17,862 bases of DNA from an uncultured Bacilli bacterium (GTDB lineage Bacteria > Bacillota_I > Bacilli_A > RF39 > UBA660), in the NCBI GenBank assembly GCA_944359735.1, contig CALVTA010000018.1:1-17862 (forward strand), written 5' to 3'. The number at the start of each line of letters is the position of its first letter. Position 1 is the first letter of the stretch. A model generated the notes under the pieces. It did no database searches. It was not told where the DNA came from and saw only the letters and a list, made by a program, of their open reading frames with translations. The translations under genes and the position numbers were made by a program. Below are positions 7,483 through 13,956 of this stretch, one piece after another.

Positions 7483-8259
7483 TTACTGTCTAATAGCATC
7501 TTGATGAAATTCAAGACGAAGTTTATCAGCGACTGTGACAATAAACTCTGAATTAGTTGGTTTAGCTTTATCTATATCAACACTATGTCCAAAAATTTCT
7601 TCCATCAGTTGCCAATTACCGCGATTCCAGCTTACTTCAATAGCATGTCTTATCGCTCTTTCAACACGAGATACTGTTGTATCAAATTTCTCTGCTATAT
7701 CAGGGTATAGTTCTTTAGTAATTCCACCTATTACTTCAGGATGTTCATAAAGTACTGTTATTCCTTCTCTTATATATTGATATCCTTTAATATGAGATGG
7801 TACACCTAACTCATGTAAAATCTTTGTTATTGATAATTGTAAGTTGTTATATTTCATATCAATAGTTTTCTTATCATAATCATTCTTACTACTACACTCT
7901 AATATTCTCTTTTCAAGTTCAGTTAATTCAAAAGGTTTCAATATGAAGTAACTAATACCTAATTCACTAGCTTCTCTTATAACTTCTTGGGTATTAAAAG
8001 AGGTTAGAACTATTACTTTTTTATTTAATTTCTTTTCTCTCATATCTTTTAAAACACTAATACCATCCTTATTAGGCATTATAAGATCTAGTAAAATAAC
8101 ATCATAATCATCTTGGTTATTTTCTATTAAATTTAGTCCTTCTAATCCATCATTAGCGGTAAGTGTAACTGCTACTTCTTTATTGTCTTTAAAGTACTCC
8201 TTTACCATTTTAACTAATTCGACATTATCATCAATCATTAATACGTTGGTCTTTTTCAT
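7483..8259 (-). CDS. spo0A: Stage 0 sporulation regulator Spo0A
   Basis: 258 aa. Residues 1-120 are a response-regulator receiver with the acidic pair Asp10-Asp11, phospho-acceptor Asp58 (LLDLIMP), Thr86 and Lys108 (LKPFE). Residues about 145-258 are the Spo0A-only DNA-binding domain, with the hallmark stretches HELGVPSHIKGYQYIREG and TVSRVERAIRHAIEVSWNRGN. Phosphorylated Spo0A binds 0A boxes and switches cells to sporulation or stationary-phase programmes. I choose the ATG at 8259: AAGGAGAGAAA lies just upstream, and the in-frame ATG at 8274 sits inside that ribosome-binding region. It is a single gene with its own promoter and a 0A-like box about 85 bp upstream, which suggests autoregulation. 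It implies a sporulating, or ancestrally sporulating, lineage. Confidence 0.97.
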   Translation of the reverse strand: MKKTNVLMIDDNVELVKMVKEYFKDNKEVAVTLTANDGLEGLNLIENNQDDYDVILLDLIMPNKDGISVLKDMREKKLNKKVIVLTSFNTQEVIREASELGISYFILKPFELTELEKRILECSSKNDYDKKTIDMKYNNLQLSITKILHELGVPSHIKGYQYIREGITVLYEHPEVIGGITKELYPDIAEKFDTTVSRVERAIRHAIEVSWNRGNWQLMEEIFGHSVDIDKAKPTNSEFIVTVADKLRLEFHQDAIRQ

Positions 8260-8292
8260 TTTCTCTCCTTCCATATACTACCACGCATCTTA

Positions 8293-8348
8293 ATTATATA
8301 ACAGATAATAAAAATTTGATAGAGTAAAAAAAGAGAGAATTTGTCGAA
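8293..8348 (-). promoter_or_regulatory. spo0A promoter region with 0A-box-like site
   Basis: Minus strand TATAAT (8298 to 8293) is a consensus -10; no good -35 is visible. TGTCGAA on the plus strand at 8342-8348, within TTTGTCGAAAAA, matches the Spo0A box consensus of Bacillus exactly. It lies 43 bp upstream of the -10 and abuts the T-tract of the previous terminator, which supplies part of the flanking A/T match. Confidence 0.6.
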
Positions 8349-8385
8349 AAAGAAAAAAGTTTTAATCTTTGATAGTTAAAACTTT
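8347..8385 (-). terminator. Terminator of the pgk-GT-tpiA operon
   Basis: A perfect 10-bp stem (AAAGTTTTAA/TTAAAACTTT, arms 8376-8385 and 8356-8365, 10-nt loop), followed on the minus strand by TTTTTTCTTTTT. It overlaps the last codons and stop (8362-8364) of the broken gene. Confidence 0.85.
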
Positions 8386-8856
8386 GCCATATTGATCTCT
8401 TTCTAAAGTTGGTAGTGTTGTAGATATAGTAAACATTTTATCTTCGTCTGAATCTTCAAATGTATATCCATCTTTTTCTACAATTTCTTGTATATAAGAT
8501 TTACGATAAAAAATATACTCATCATCTTCTTTCACAAAATATAAAATAGGATCATTAATATTTCTTAAAAAGTGCATAGAATTATTTAGCTTTATTCTGT
8601 TTAAGTTTAGGGATTCTAATTGATTAAAAAGATTTTCATATAATTCAATATTGGTAAGATCATTTGCATAGTCGATTGTTGTTCCTAAATCAGTAAACAA
8701 ATGATTGTTAGCACTGTTTTCTATATCAGGTGTAATTACTTCTACATATAATTCAGTAGCTCCCTTTTTTAGAAATTATTCAACTTTTTCTATTTCTTTA
8801 CTTACCTCTTCTATCGCTTTTTCTCTAATTTTTACTGTTTCTTCTTTATTTGGCAT
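8362..8856 (-). pseudogene. Unrecognised gene interrupted by an in-frame TAA at codon 27
   Basis: Read on the minus strand from the ATG at 8856 (ribosome-binding site GGAAGTGAGAATT), the frame gives 26 charged residues (MPNKEETVKIREKAIEEVSK...EIEKVE), then TAA at 8776-8778. The same frame then stays open for 137 codons (FLKKGATELYVEVITPD...) to the stop at 8362. The reading across the stop is seamless, and AAA (Lys) to TAA would explain it by one base change. The 3' part alone has only a TTG at 8700 without a ribosome-binding site. So this is a recently broken gene, a sequencing or assembly error, or, less likely, a readthrough gene. No family is recognised. It is the last gene of the pgk operon, 21 bp after tpiA. 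Confidence 0.7.
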
Positions 8857-8877
8857 AATTCTCACTTCCTTAGCTTT

Positions 8878-9570
8878 TTATTGTAACTTATCAAGAAACT
8901 CTTGTAAAGAAGAAAGTTTTAAAGATATTCCTCCTAATAGAAAGCCGTCTATATCTTTAACTTGTTTCAATTCATCAATATTATTTTCATTAGCACTACC
9001 ACCATATAAGACTTTTTTATGATATGTTTCTTTTAACATAGTAGTTACTTTTTCTATATCTTCGTTAGTTGGAACAATACCTGTACCTATGGCAAATATT
9101 GGTTCATAGGCAATGATAAAGTCTTTAGATTTATCTATATCACTTAGTAGATAGTCCATATCTTTTTTGATTTTATCAACATAAGTACCGCTTTCATGTT
9201 CTTCTTTAGTATCTCCTATACAGATAATTGGTATTAAGTCATTAGAAAAAGCTTGTTCTAACTTTTGCTTACTTATCTCAAGATTTTCATTCATCTTAGT
9301 AGTTCTTTCACTATGGTTAATTAAAGTGTAAGTCGCACCCAATGACTTAATGGCTTTAGCACTAATCTCTCCTGTATAAGCACCCATTGCTTTACTACTT
9401 ACATCTTCTGAAGCATATGTTATGTTATCTTGTATTAATGGTAAGTAACAGATGCTAGGTATTAGAATCATTTCATGATTATAGGTATTTAAGTTTTTAT
9501 AATCCTCTAAATAATTTAATATCTCTTTTTTAGTAAAATTACTCTTGTGATTTAAGGCTACTATCATTTT
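8878..9570 (-). CDS. tpiA: Triosephosphate isomerase
   Basis: About 230 aa, shorter than the usual 248-255. It interconverts dihydroxyacetone phosphate and glyceraldehyde 3-phosphate. The Asn and Lys of strand 1 are present as LNHKSN where most read GNWKMN. The catalytic His is in LINHSERT, where bacterial enzymes usually read IGHSERR. Also visible are CIGDTKEE, the catalytic Glu in AYEPIFAIGTG and the phosphate loop YGGSANENN. The start is uncertain. ATG 9570 gives MARKMIVALNHK, which aligns with the family N-terminus but has GGAAGG touching the start; ATG 9555 has that site 12 bp upstream. Either start overlaps the glycosyltransferase 3' end (17-32 bp), so translation is probably coupled. 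Confidence 0.93.
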   Translation of the reverse strand, partial: KMIVALNHKSNFTKKEILNYLEDYKNLNTYNHEMILIPSICYLPLIQDNITYASEDVSSKAMGAYTGEISAKAIKSLGATYTLINHSERTTKMNENLEISKQKLEQAFSNDLIPIICIGDTKEEHESGTYVDKIKKDMDYLLSDIDKSKDFIIAYEPIFAIGTGIVPTNEDIEKVTTMLKETYHKKVLYGGSANENNIDELKQVKDIDGFLLGGISLKLSSLQEFLDKLQ

Positions 9571-10807
9571 TCTTGCCATCCTTCCATTTGTTTTTAAGTT
9601 TTTCCACAAATTTTGTGGATAAAGATTGTTTCTTATTGTGTTTAGTAATCGCTACTTTATAAACTTCTAAGACAGAATCAGCAAAACTTGATAAAGAATA
9701 TTTTTTAATAGAGGCTTGGGCTTTATCTGTCAAGTTTTCTAGTTCTAGTTTATTGGTAGATAATTCATCTACTATTTGTATACATTCTTTTTTATCTTTA
9801 AAAATACGGCCATTAAAATTATCTACAACAACACTTTTAAAGGCGTCATCATCTATACAAACAACGGGAAGTGAAGCTGCTAGGGCTTCTATTACTGTTA
9901 GACCTTGTGTTTCTGTAGTTGAAGCAGTTATAAAAGCATTGGCAACATGATAATAATTAGGCATATCTTCCCACGGTATTTTTCCTGTGAAAGTCACTCT
10001 TGATGCTAAATTTCTTTTTTCTACTTCTTTTTTATATTTTTCTTCATCAGGGCCATATCCTACCATTAAAAGTTTTATATTTTTATTTTTAGTCTTTTCT
10101 ATAACATCAAAAAGGAATGGTACATTTTTCTCCTTAGCAAGTCGCCCTACAAATAATATAACTAAATCTTTTCTTTTATAACCTAAATCATGTTTTAATT
10201 TTAAAACTTTTAATTTATCACTATTTTCTTTATAAAATCTAGAAGCATCAAGTCCTGTAGGAACAATATAAATATCTTTATCATAATGGTATTCATCTCT
10301 AAATAGATGATATGTTTTTACAGTAGGAACAATAAAAGCATCAGCAGTATTATCACAATAGAATTTACTAAGATACTCAACAGCCTTTTTACATCCCATA
10401 TCAAAATATTTATGATTCCTAGAAACATAATATGTGTAATCTTTATACATAGTATGATAAGTATGAATTAAGGGAATATTATATTGTTTAGCGAAAAGTC
10501 TCGCAAATATACCCATACATAATTCTGTATGTGAATGTATTATTTGTAAATCCCATGATTTTATCTTGTTAATTACTTTTAGAGGGTAGATACTAGACAT
10601 TCTATAATCATAAATTCCTAATGGTATACCTGGTACTCTTAGTACTTTTTGTTCTTCATCATAATTATAGGTTTTCGAATCTTGGCCTACTGTTACAACA
10701 TATACAGTATGTCCTTTTTGTTCAAGGGCTTTTTTTAATGTTTCAATACTAGTGGCAACACCATTGACATAAGGTGGATAAGAATCTGTAAATAAACCTA
10801 TACGCAT
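9539..10807 (-). CDS. GT4 glycosyltransferase, probable diacylglycerol glucosyltransferase
   Basis: 422 aa, with a GT-B fold of two Rossmann domains. The N-terminus (GLFTDSYPPYVNGVATSIETL) and HSHTELCMGIFARLFA closely resemble the 1,2-diacylglycerol 3-glucosyltransferases of Acholeplasma and other Firmicutes. These make monoglucosyl-diacylglycerol at the inner membrane face from a UDP-sugar. The donor-site EX7E motif is ETQGLTVIE, and LFVGRLAKEKN starts the C-terminal domain. The tail is Lys-rich (LKNKWKDGKKNDSSLKS), suited to contact with acidic lipid. Substrate assignment is by family resemblance only. The ATG at 10807 follows AAAGGAGGAAACTTT. The gene lies between pgk (24 bp) and tpiA (overlap), so lipid glycosylation is co-expressed with glycolysis. 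Confidence 0.88.
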   Translation of the reverse strand: MRIGLFTDSYPPYVNGVATSIETLKKALEQKGHTVYVVTVGQDSKTYNYDEEQKVLRVPGIPLGIYDYRMSSIYPLKVINKIKSWDLQIIHSHTELCMGIFARLFAKQYNIPLIHTYHTMYKDYTYYVSRNHKYFDMGCKKAVEYLSKFYCDNTADAFIVPTVKTYHLFRDEYHYDKDIYIVPTGLDASRFYKENSDKLKVLKLKHDLGYKRKDLVILFVGRLAKEKNVPFLFDVIEKTKNKNIKLLMVGYGPDEEKYKKEVEKRNLASRVTFTGKIPWEDMPNYYHVANAFITASTTETQGLTVIEALAASLPVVCIDDDAFKSVVVDNFNGRIFKDKKECIQIVDELSTNKLELENLTDKAQASIKKYSLSSFADSVLEVYKVAITKHNKKQSLSTKFVEKLKNKWKDGKKNDSSLKSQE

Positions 10808-10831
10808 AAAGTTTCCTCCTTTAGTAATATT

Positions 10832-12010
10832 CTATTTTTCAGAAATATTTCTTAGACCTGGTAAATCTTTGCCTTCTAAATATTCTAAGGTTGCACCCCC
10901 ACCAGTAGAAATATGATATAACTTATCAGTTACATGGCAAGATGTAACCGCTGCTACTGTATCTCCTCCTCCTATAACTGTTTTAGTATTAAGAGTTGTT
11001 AAGTAATTTAGGATACTGTTTGTACCTTTGACATAGTTTTTAAATTCATATACGCCTAATGGGCCATTCCAAAGAACTGTTTTGGCTTCCTTTAAATTAT
11101 TCTTAAAAATGTTAATTGTATTTGGGCCTATATCCAATCCCATTTCTTCTGATGTCAATTCTGTTATATCCTTAATACTACCTTTTGTATCCTCATATTT
11201 ATTATTACAAACAATGTCTACTGGTAATACTATTTTGCTAGGATATTTTTTTAGTATTTTTTTACAAAAATCGAGAGATTCTTCATCAAAGAGCGAATTA
11301 CCAATATTATAATTTTCAGCTTTTAAAAAAGTAAAAGCCATTCCTCCACCAATTAAAAGTTTATCACATTTTGTAATTAAGTTTTCAATAAGTCCAATTT
11401 TATCACTGACTTTTGCTCCACCTAATATTATTATAAATGGTCTCTCAGGGTCAAAAAGATAAGATAAAGCATTTAGTTCTTGTTCTACTAAGAGTCCAAT
11501 ACCACTTGGCAAGTAAGTGCTAATACCAACATTAGAAGCATGAGAACGATGTAAAGTTCCAAAAGCGTCATTAATAAAAATATCACCTAAACTAGCCCAA
11601 TACTTAGCAAGGTCCATATTACAACTACTTTCTTTTTTCTCATTTAAATCTTCATATCTGGTATTTTGAATTAATATTATATCTTTATTCTTCATTTTAG
11701 AAATAGAATTTTCTAATTCTTCACCTCTTGTTTCATTTATAAATGAGATTTTCTGATTTAAAAGTTCACTAAGTCTATCTGTAACTATTTCAAGGTTATT
11801 TTTTGTTTTGTCTTGCTCACTTTTTATTCTTCCTAAATGAGACATTAAAATTATTTTAGCATTGTGATCTAAAGCATACCTTATAGTTGGTATACTCTTT
11901 TTAATTCTTGTATCATCTTTGATTATACCTTCTTTAATGGGAACATTAAAGTCACATCTAATTATTACTTTTTTATTTTCAATATTAAAATCACGAATTG
12001 TTTTTTTCAT
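10832..12010 (-). CDS. pgk: Phosphoglycerate kinase
   Basis: 392 aa, normal length. It transfers the acyl phosphate of 1,3-bisphosphoglycerate to ADP in glycolysis. The substrate-binding N-domain shows RCDFNVPIKEG, ILMSHLGR and NDAFGTLHRSHAS. The nucleotide-binding C-domain shows LGGAKVSDKI, LWNGPLGVYE and the glycine-rich GGGDTVAA and STGGGATLEYLEGKDLPGL. All motifs are intact, so it should be active. The ATG at 12010 follows GGGAGGTAGAAT. The end of the IS110-family element lies only about 27 bp upstream, so the gene's own promoter has been displaced and it must be transcribed through, or from within, the element. It is the first gene of the pgk-GT-tpiA operon. Confidence 0.97.
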   Translation of the reverse strand: MKKTIRDFNIENKKVIIRCDFNVPIKEGIIKDDTRIKKSIPTIRYALDHNAKIILMSHLGRIKSEQDKTKNNLEIVTDRLSELLNQKISFINETRGEELENSISKMKNKDIILIQNTRYEDLNEKKESSCNMDLAKYWASLGDIFINDAFGTLHRSHASNVGISTYLPSGIGLLVEQELNALSYLFDPERPFIIILGGAKVSDKIGLIENLITKCDKLLIGGGMAFTFLKAENYNIGNSLFDEESLDFCKKILKKYPSKIVLPVDIVCNNKYEDTKGSIKDITELTSEEMGLDIGPNTINIFKNNLKEAKTVLWNGPLGVYEFKNYVKGTNSILNYLTTLNTKTVIGGGDTVAAVTSCHVTDKLYHISTGGGATLEYLEGKDLPGLRNISEK

Positions 12011-12036
12011 ATTCTACCTCCCATAATAAAGTCAAG

Positions 12037-12053
12037 TAATTTCTACAAAAAAA
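12037..12053. repeat. Right subterminal inverted repeat of the IS
   Basis: TAATTTCTACAAAAAAA. It is the inverse of 13759-13775 with one mismatch at position 4. It lies on the pgk side. Confidence 0.75.
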
Positions 12054-12080
12054 ATTAACTTTATTTTCTATTTTTTATTT

Positions 12081-12106
12081 TAAAGTTTAAATTGTATTAA
12101 ACTTTA
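12081..12106. repeat. 10-bp hairpin inside the IS right end
   Basis: TAAAGTTTAA/TTAAACTTTA with a 6-nt loop, all A/T but for one G-C pair. There is no T-tract in either direction, so it is not a clear terminator. Confidence 0.5.
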
Positions 12107-12142
12107 TACCTATTTTTTTAAATTAGGATACACTGAAAATAA

Positions 12143-12232
12143 CTAACCATACTTTTTAATTAGAACGTTTGTATGTTTAGACTCATAATTTACATTATAA
12201 CTTAGTGGATTATTAGCCAATGTTATTTTCAT
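12143..12232 (-). CDS. Possible 29-aa ORF in the IS 3' end
   Basis: MKITLANNPLSYNVNYESKH... ends in TAG at 12143. GGGAGG lies 10 bp before the ATG, and an in-frame ATG at 12250 would extend it to 35 aa. Just upstream (12252-12302) a 16-aa frame MPDKRVYVGKKIINTE ends in TGA. Both have protein-like composition but are too short to trust, and they overlap the presumed guide-RNA region. They could be real leader-like peptides, remnants of a gene, or chance. Confidence 0.2.
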   Translation of the reverse strand: MKITLANNPLSYNVNYESKHTNVLIKKYG

Positions 12233-12300
12233 ATATGCCCATCCTCCCATATCATTCTGTATTGATAATTTTCTTACCTACATAAACTCTTTTATCCGGC

Positions 12301-12384
12301 ATTATATGAAACTGGCCTTAGATATTCTCCTATTCTAGCTCTTGGCCTATGGAAAAATTTTACTAAATTCCACTTTCATATAAT
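12301..12384 (-). ncRNA. Candidate IS guide (seek/bridge) RNA core
   Basis: A perfect 11-bp outer stem (ATTATATGAAA/TTTCATATAAT, 12301-12311 with 12374-12384) encloses two smaller stem-loops: TGGAA/TTCCA (12350-12354 with 12368-12372) and GGCC/GGCC (12314-12317 with 12344-12347) with a 26-nt loop. A branched RNA with open loops after the transposase gene fits the guide RNAs reported for IS1111-type elements. The structure is seen; the role is inference. Confidence 0.45.
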
Positions 12385-12399
12385 ATCACTGTTCTATTT

Positions 12400-12453
12400 C
12401 TAGTTCAGTGAATTAAAATAATAATCTTTTATTATCTTAATTCACCAAACTAG
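12400..12453. repeat. Long hairpin just after the transposase gene
   Basis: Three stacked stems (6 bp CTAGTT/AACTAG, 9 bp GTGAATTAA/TTAATTCAC, 7 bp ATAATAA/TTATTAT) separated by a 2x2 internal loop and one A-C mismatch, closed by a TCTT loop. That is 22 pairs over 54 nt. No T-tract follows on the minus strand. It could protect or process the transposase message or form part of the guide RNA. Confidence 0.7.
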
Positions 12454-12464
12454 ATTAAGTGACA

Positions 12465-13727
12465 TTAATTACTTAATATACAACTTTCTCTTATGGCTTT
12501 TTCTTCATCAAATGAATCTTTATTTTTTACCAGAGCCATTAGTATATATACAAATTTTCTTATTATTGCATTTATTGAGATTATTTTTGTTAGCGGTCTT
12601 TCTCTTTCTGTGATATAATAATTATGCAATTGCATAAAGAAAGAATTCTTTCCAACAAGTGCTATACCAGTTTGTTTAAGGTTTCGTCGTAAAATTGGTC
12701 TGCCTCGTTTGGAAATGTGTTTCTTTCCTTTTTTTTGCCCACTTGACGTCTCCTTTAAACTTAAACCACTCATTTTTAACACTTGTTTTGCATGATCATA
12801 ATTATTTAAATCTCCTGTTTCTGCAATAATTCCTATCATACTCATATATCCAATTCCATCTATCTTAACCGCTTCTTCTACATAGTCTATCTGACTTGCT
12901 AATTCTATTAATTCTTTTTTTATTTCTTCTATTTCATTTTCGAGTTCAAGATATCTGGTATATAGATATTTTATTTCTTTTTTTGTATACTTATCTGGAT
13001 TTATTCCACTCGTTTTTTCACTTAATTCTTTTATTCTTCTTATACTTGCTTTTCTTGCATAAGGATTCTCTTTAGTTATTAACTTAGTGAATTCATCCAT
13101 ACTCATTTCTTTAATATCACTTGGTAATAATGTATTTTTATAAATAGGTTTTATCCCCACAGAATCTATTTGATATACATGTTCCATCTCTGGAAAATAT
13201 TTATCGTTCCATACATGTATTTTATTTTTTATTCTATTTAATTCTTTTTTTATATCTTCATATAATCTATATCCTGAATATATATCTTGATATAGTTCAT
13301 CTCTTTCTATTTTTTTGACATACTTTCCTTGTGATGTTAACCTTGCAATTAGTAATGCATCTACTGGATCGCTCTTTATTGGTTGCTGATCATAACTACC
13401 TTTTTCTTGTTTTACAGTTTGTGTTGGCATTAATACTGTCTCTAGTCCACAATCAACAAAGTATTTATTAACATTTAACCAATAATGCCCTGTAGGCTCA
13501 AATGCTATTATTACATCATTTTTACCTGTTTCATACATTGATGCAGTAATATTACATCCAATAACATCTAAATTCTTAGTCCTGTCAAACCAAACTTTCT
13601 TATACACCTCCATTCCTCGGTAATCGCAGAATCTTGCACAACAATTTGTTTTACCTATATCTATGCCACAAATTAATGTGTCTTCTGTAATTCTTCCTAT
13701 TTTTTCATTAACTTCATTGACTCTCAT
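12465..13727 (-). CDS. IS110-family transposase (DEDD)
   Basis: 420 aa. The N-terminal RuvC-like domain has Asp23 (CGIDIGKTN), Glu77 (AFEPTGHYW), Asp120 and Asp123 (KSDPVDALLIARL), the DEDD set of this family. A charged helical middle (about 150-290) precedes the C-terminal Transposase_20 domain, with IDGIGYMSMIGIIAETGD, LKMSGLSLKETSSGQ (candidate catalytic Ser at about 328-329) and KRGRPILRR. The enzyme excises and inserts the element through a circular form, guided by an element-encoded RNA. All motifs are intact, so it may be active. The ATG at 13727 follows AGGAGGATTAAATT. Confidence 0.95.
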   Translation of the reverse strand: MRVNEVNEKIGRITEDTLICGIDIGKTNCCARFCDYRGMEVYKKVWFDRTKNLDVIGCNITASMYETGKNDVIIAFEPTGHYWLNVNKYFVDCGLETVLMPTQTVKQEKGSYDQQPIKSDPVDALLIARLTSQGKYVKKIERDELYQDIYSGYRLYEDIKKELNRIKNKIHVWNDKYFPEMEHVYQIDSVGIKPIYKNTLLPSDIKEMSMDEFTKLITKENPYARKASIRRIKELSEKTSGINPDKYTKKEIKYLYTRYLELENEIEEIKKELIELASQIDYVEEAVKIDGIGYMSMIGIIAETGDLNNYDHAKQVLKMSGLSLKETSSGQKKGKKHISKRGRPILRRNLKQTGIALVGKNSFFMQLHNYYITERERPLTKIISINAIIRKFVYILMALVKNKDSFDEEKAIRESCILSN

Positions 13728-13758
13728 AATTTAATCCTCCTCTAGTCTAATTCTAGCA

Positions 13759-13775
13759 TTTTTTTGTAGAATTTA
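13759..13775. repeat. Left subterminal inverted repeat of the IS
   Basis: TTTTTTTGTAGAATTTA on the plus strand, inverse of 12037-12053 with one mismatch. It lies 32 bp upstream of the transposase ATG. Confidence 0.75.
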
Positions 13776-13810
13776 ACTATCTGATTTTATTATAAGAGTC
13801 TCCTATAACA

Positions 13811-13839
13811 ATTTTAGCTTTTTTCTTACCTTTTTTCAA
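13811..13839 (-). promoter_or_regulatory. Promoter upstream of the IS, probable ancestral pgk promoter
   Basis: Minus strand: TTGAAA (13839 to 13834), exactly 17 bp, then TAAAAT (13816 to 13811). It lies outside the IS left repeat and after the terminator of the surface-protein gene. Before insertion it would have stood some 60-70 bp upstream of pgk. It now reads into the transposase. Confidence 0.6.
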
Positions 13840-13872
13840 TATACTGTTTACTATATAACATTTTTGTAATGA

Positions 13873-13901
13873 ATTAAATTTTATTATATATAAAATTTAA
13901 T
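13873..13901. repeat. A/T-only 11-bp inverted repeat
   Basis: ATTAAATTTTA/TAAAATTTAAT with a 7-nt loop, between the surface-protein terminator and the promoter at 13811. It could be an extra termination aid or a protein-binding palindrome. Confidence 0.5.
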
Positions 13902-13902
13902 C

Positions 13903-13948
13903 ATAAAAACTCTTTTGATTTTATTTTAAATAAATTTCAAAAGAGTTT
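13903..13948 (-). terminator. Terminator of the surface-protein gene
   Basis: A perfect 12-bp stem (AAACTCTTTTGA/TCAAAAGAGTTT, arms 13937-13948 and 13907-13918, 18-nt loop), with five T at the 3' end on the minus strand. It begins 8 bp after the stop codon. Confidence 0.75.
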
Positions 13949-13956
13949 GTAAACAT

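Larger units (their letters stand above)
12037..13775 (-). mobile_element. IS110-family insertion sequence, IS1111-like organisation
   Basis: About 1.74 kb between 17-bp subterminal inverted repeats (12037-12053 and 13759-13775, one mismatch). It carries one DEDD transposase (12465-13727), a short 5' end (about 50 bp) and a long 3' non-coding end (about 410 bp) with strong secondary structure. IS1111-type members of IS110 have such subterminal repeats and encode their guide (seek/bridge) RNA after the transposase. Exact ends lie a few bases outside the repeats and cannot be fixed without an empty site. No target duplication is obvious, as usual for this family. The element is inserted just upstream of the pgk ribosome-binding site. 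Confidence 0.8.

Noticed and set aside
8218..8224. Third 0A-box core inside the spo0A coding region
   Set aside because: It falls on conserved receiver codons (Asn-Val-Glu, codons 12-14) without the T/A flanks and is probably chance.
8705..9022. 105-codon plus-strand frame over tpiA and the broken gene
   Set aside because: It lies opposite well-supported coding sequence, has low-complexity Ser/Phe/Leu composition typical of antisense frames, and has no ribosome-binding site.
9615..9623. Perfect DnaA-box sequence (TTATCCACA on the minus strand) within a 17-bp palindrome
   Set aside because: It is a single box inside the glycosyltransferase coding end with no cluster, no dnaA/dnaN context and no adjacent AT-unwinding region, so there is no case for an origin.
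12400..12453. Hairpin after the transposase as a simple terminator
   Set aside because: It is strong but has no T-tract on the minus strand, so I list it as a hairpin only.
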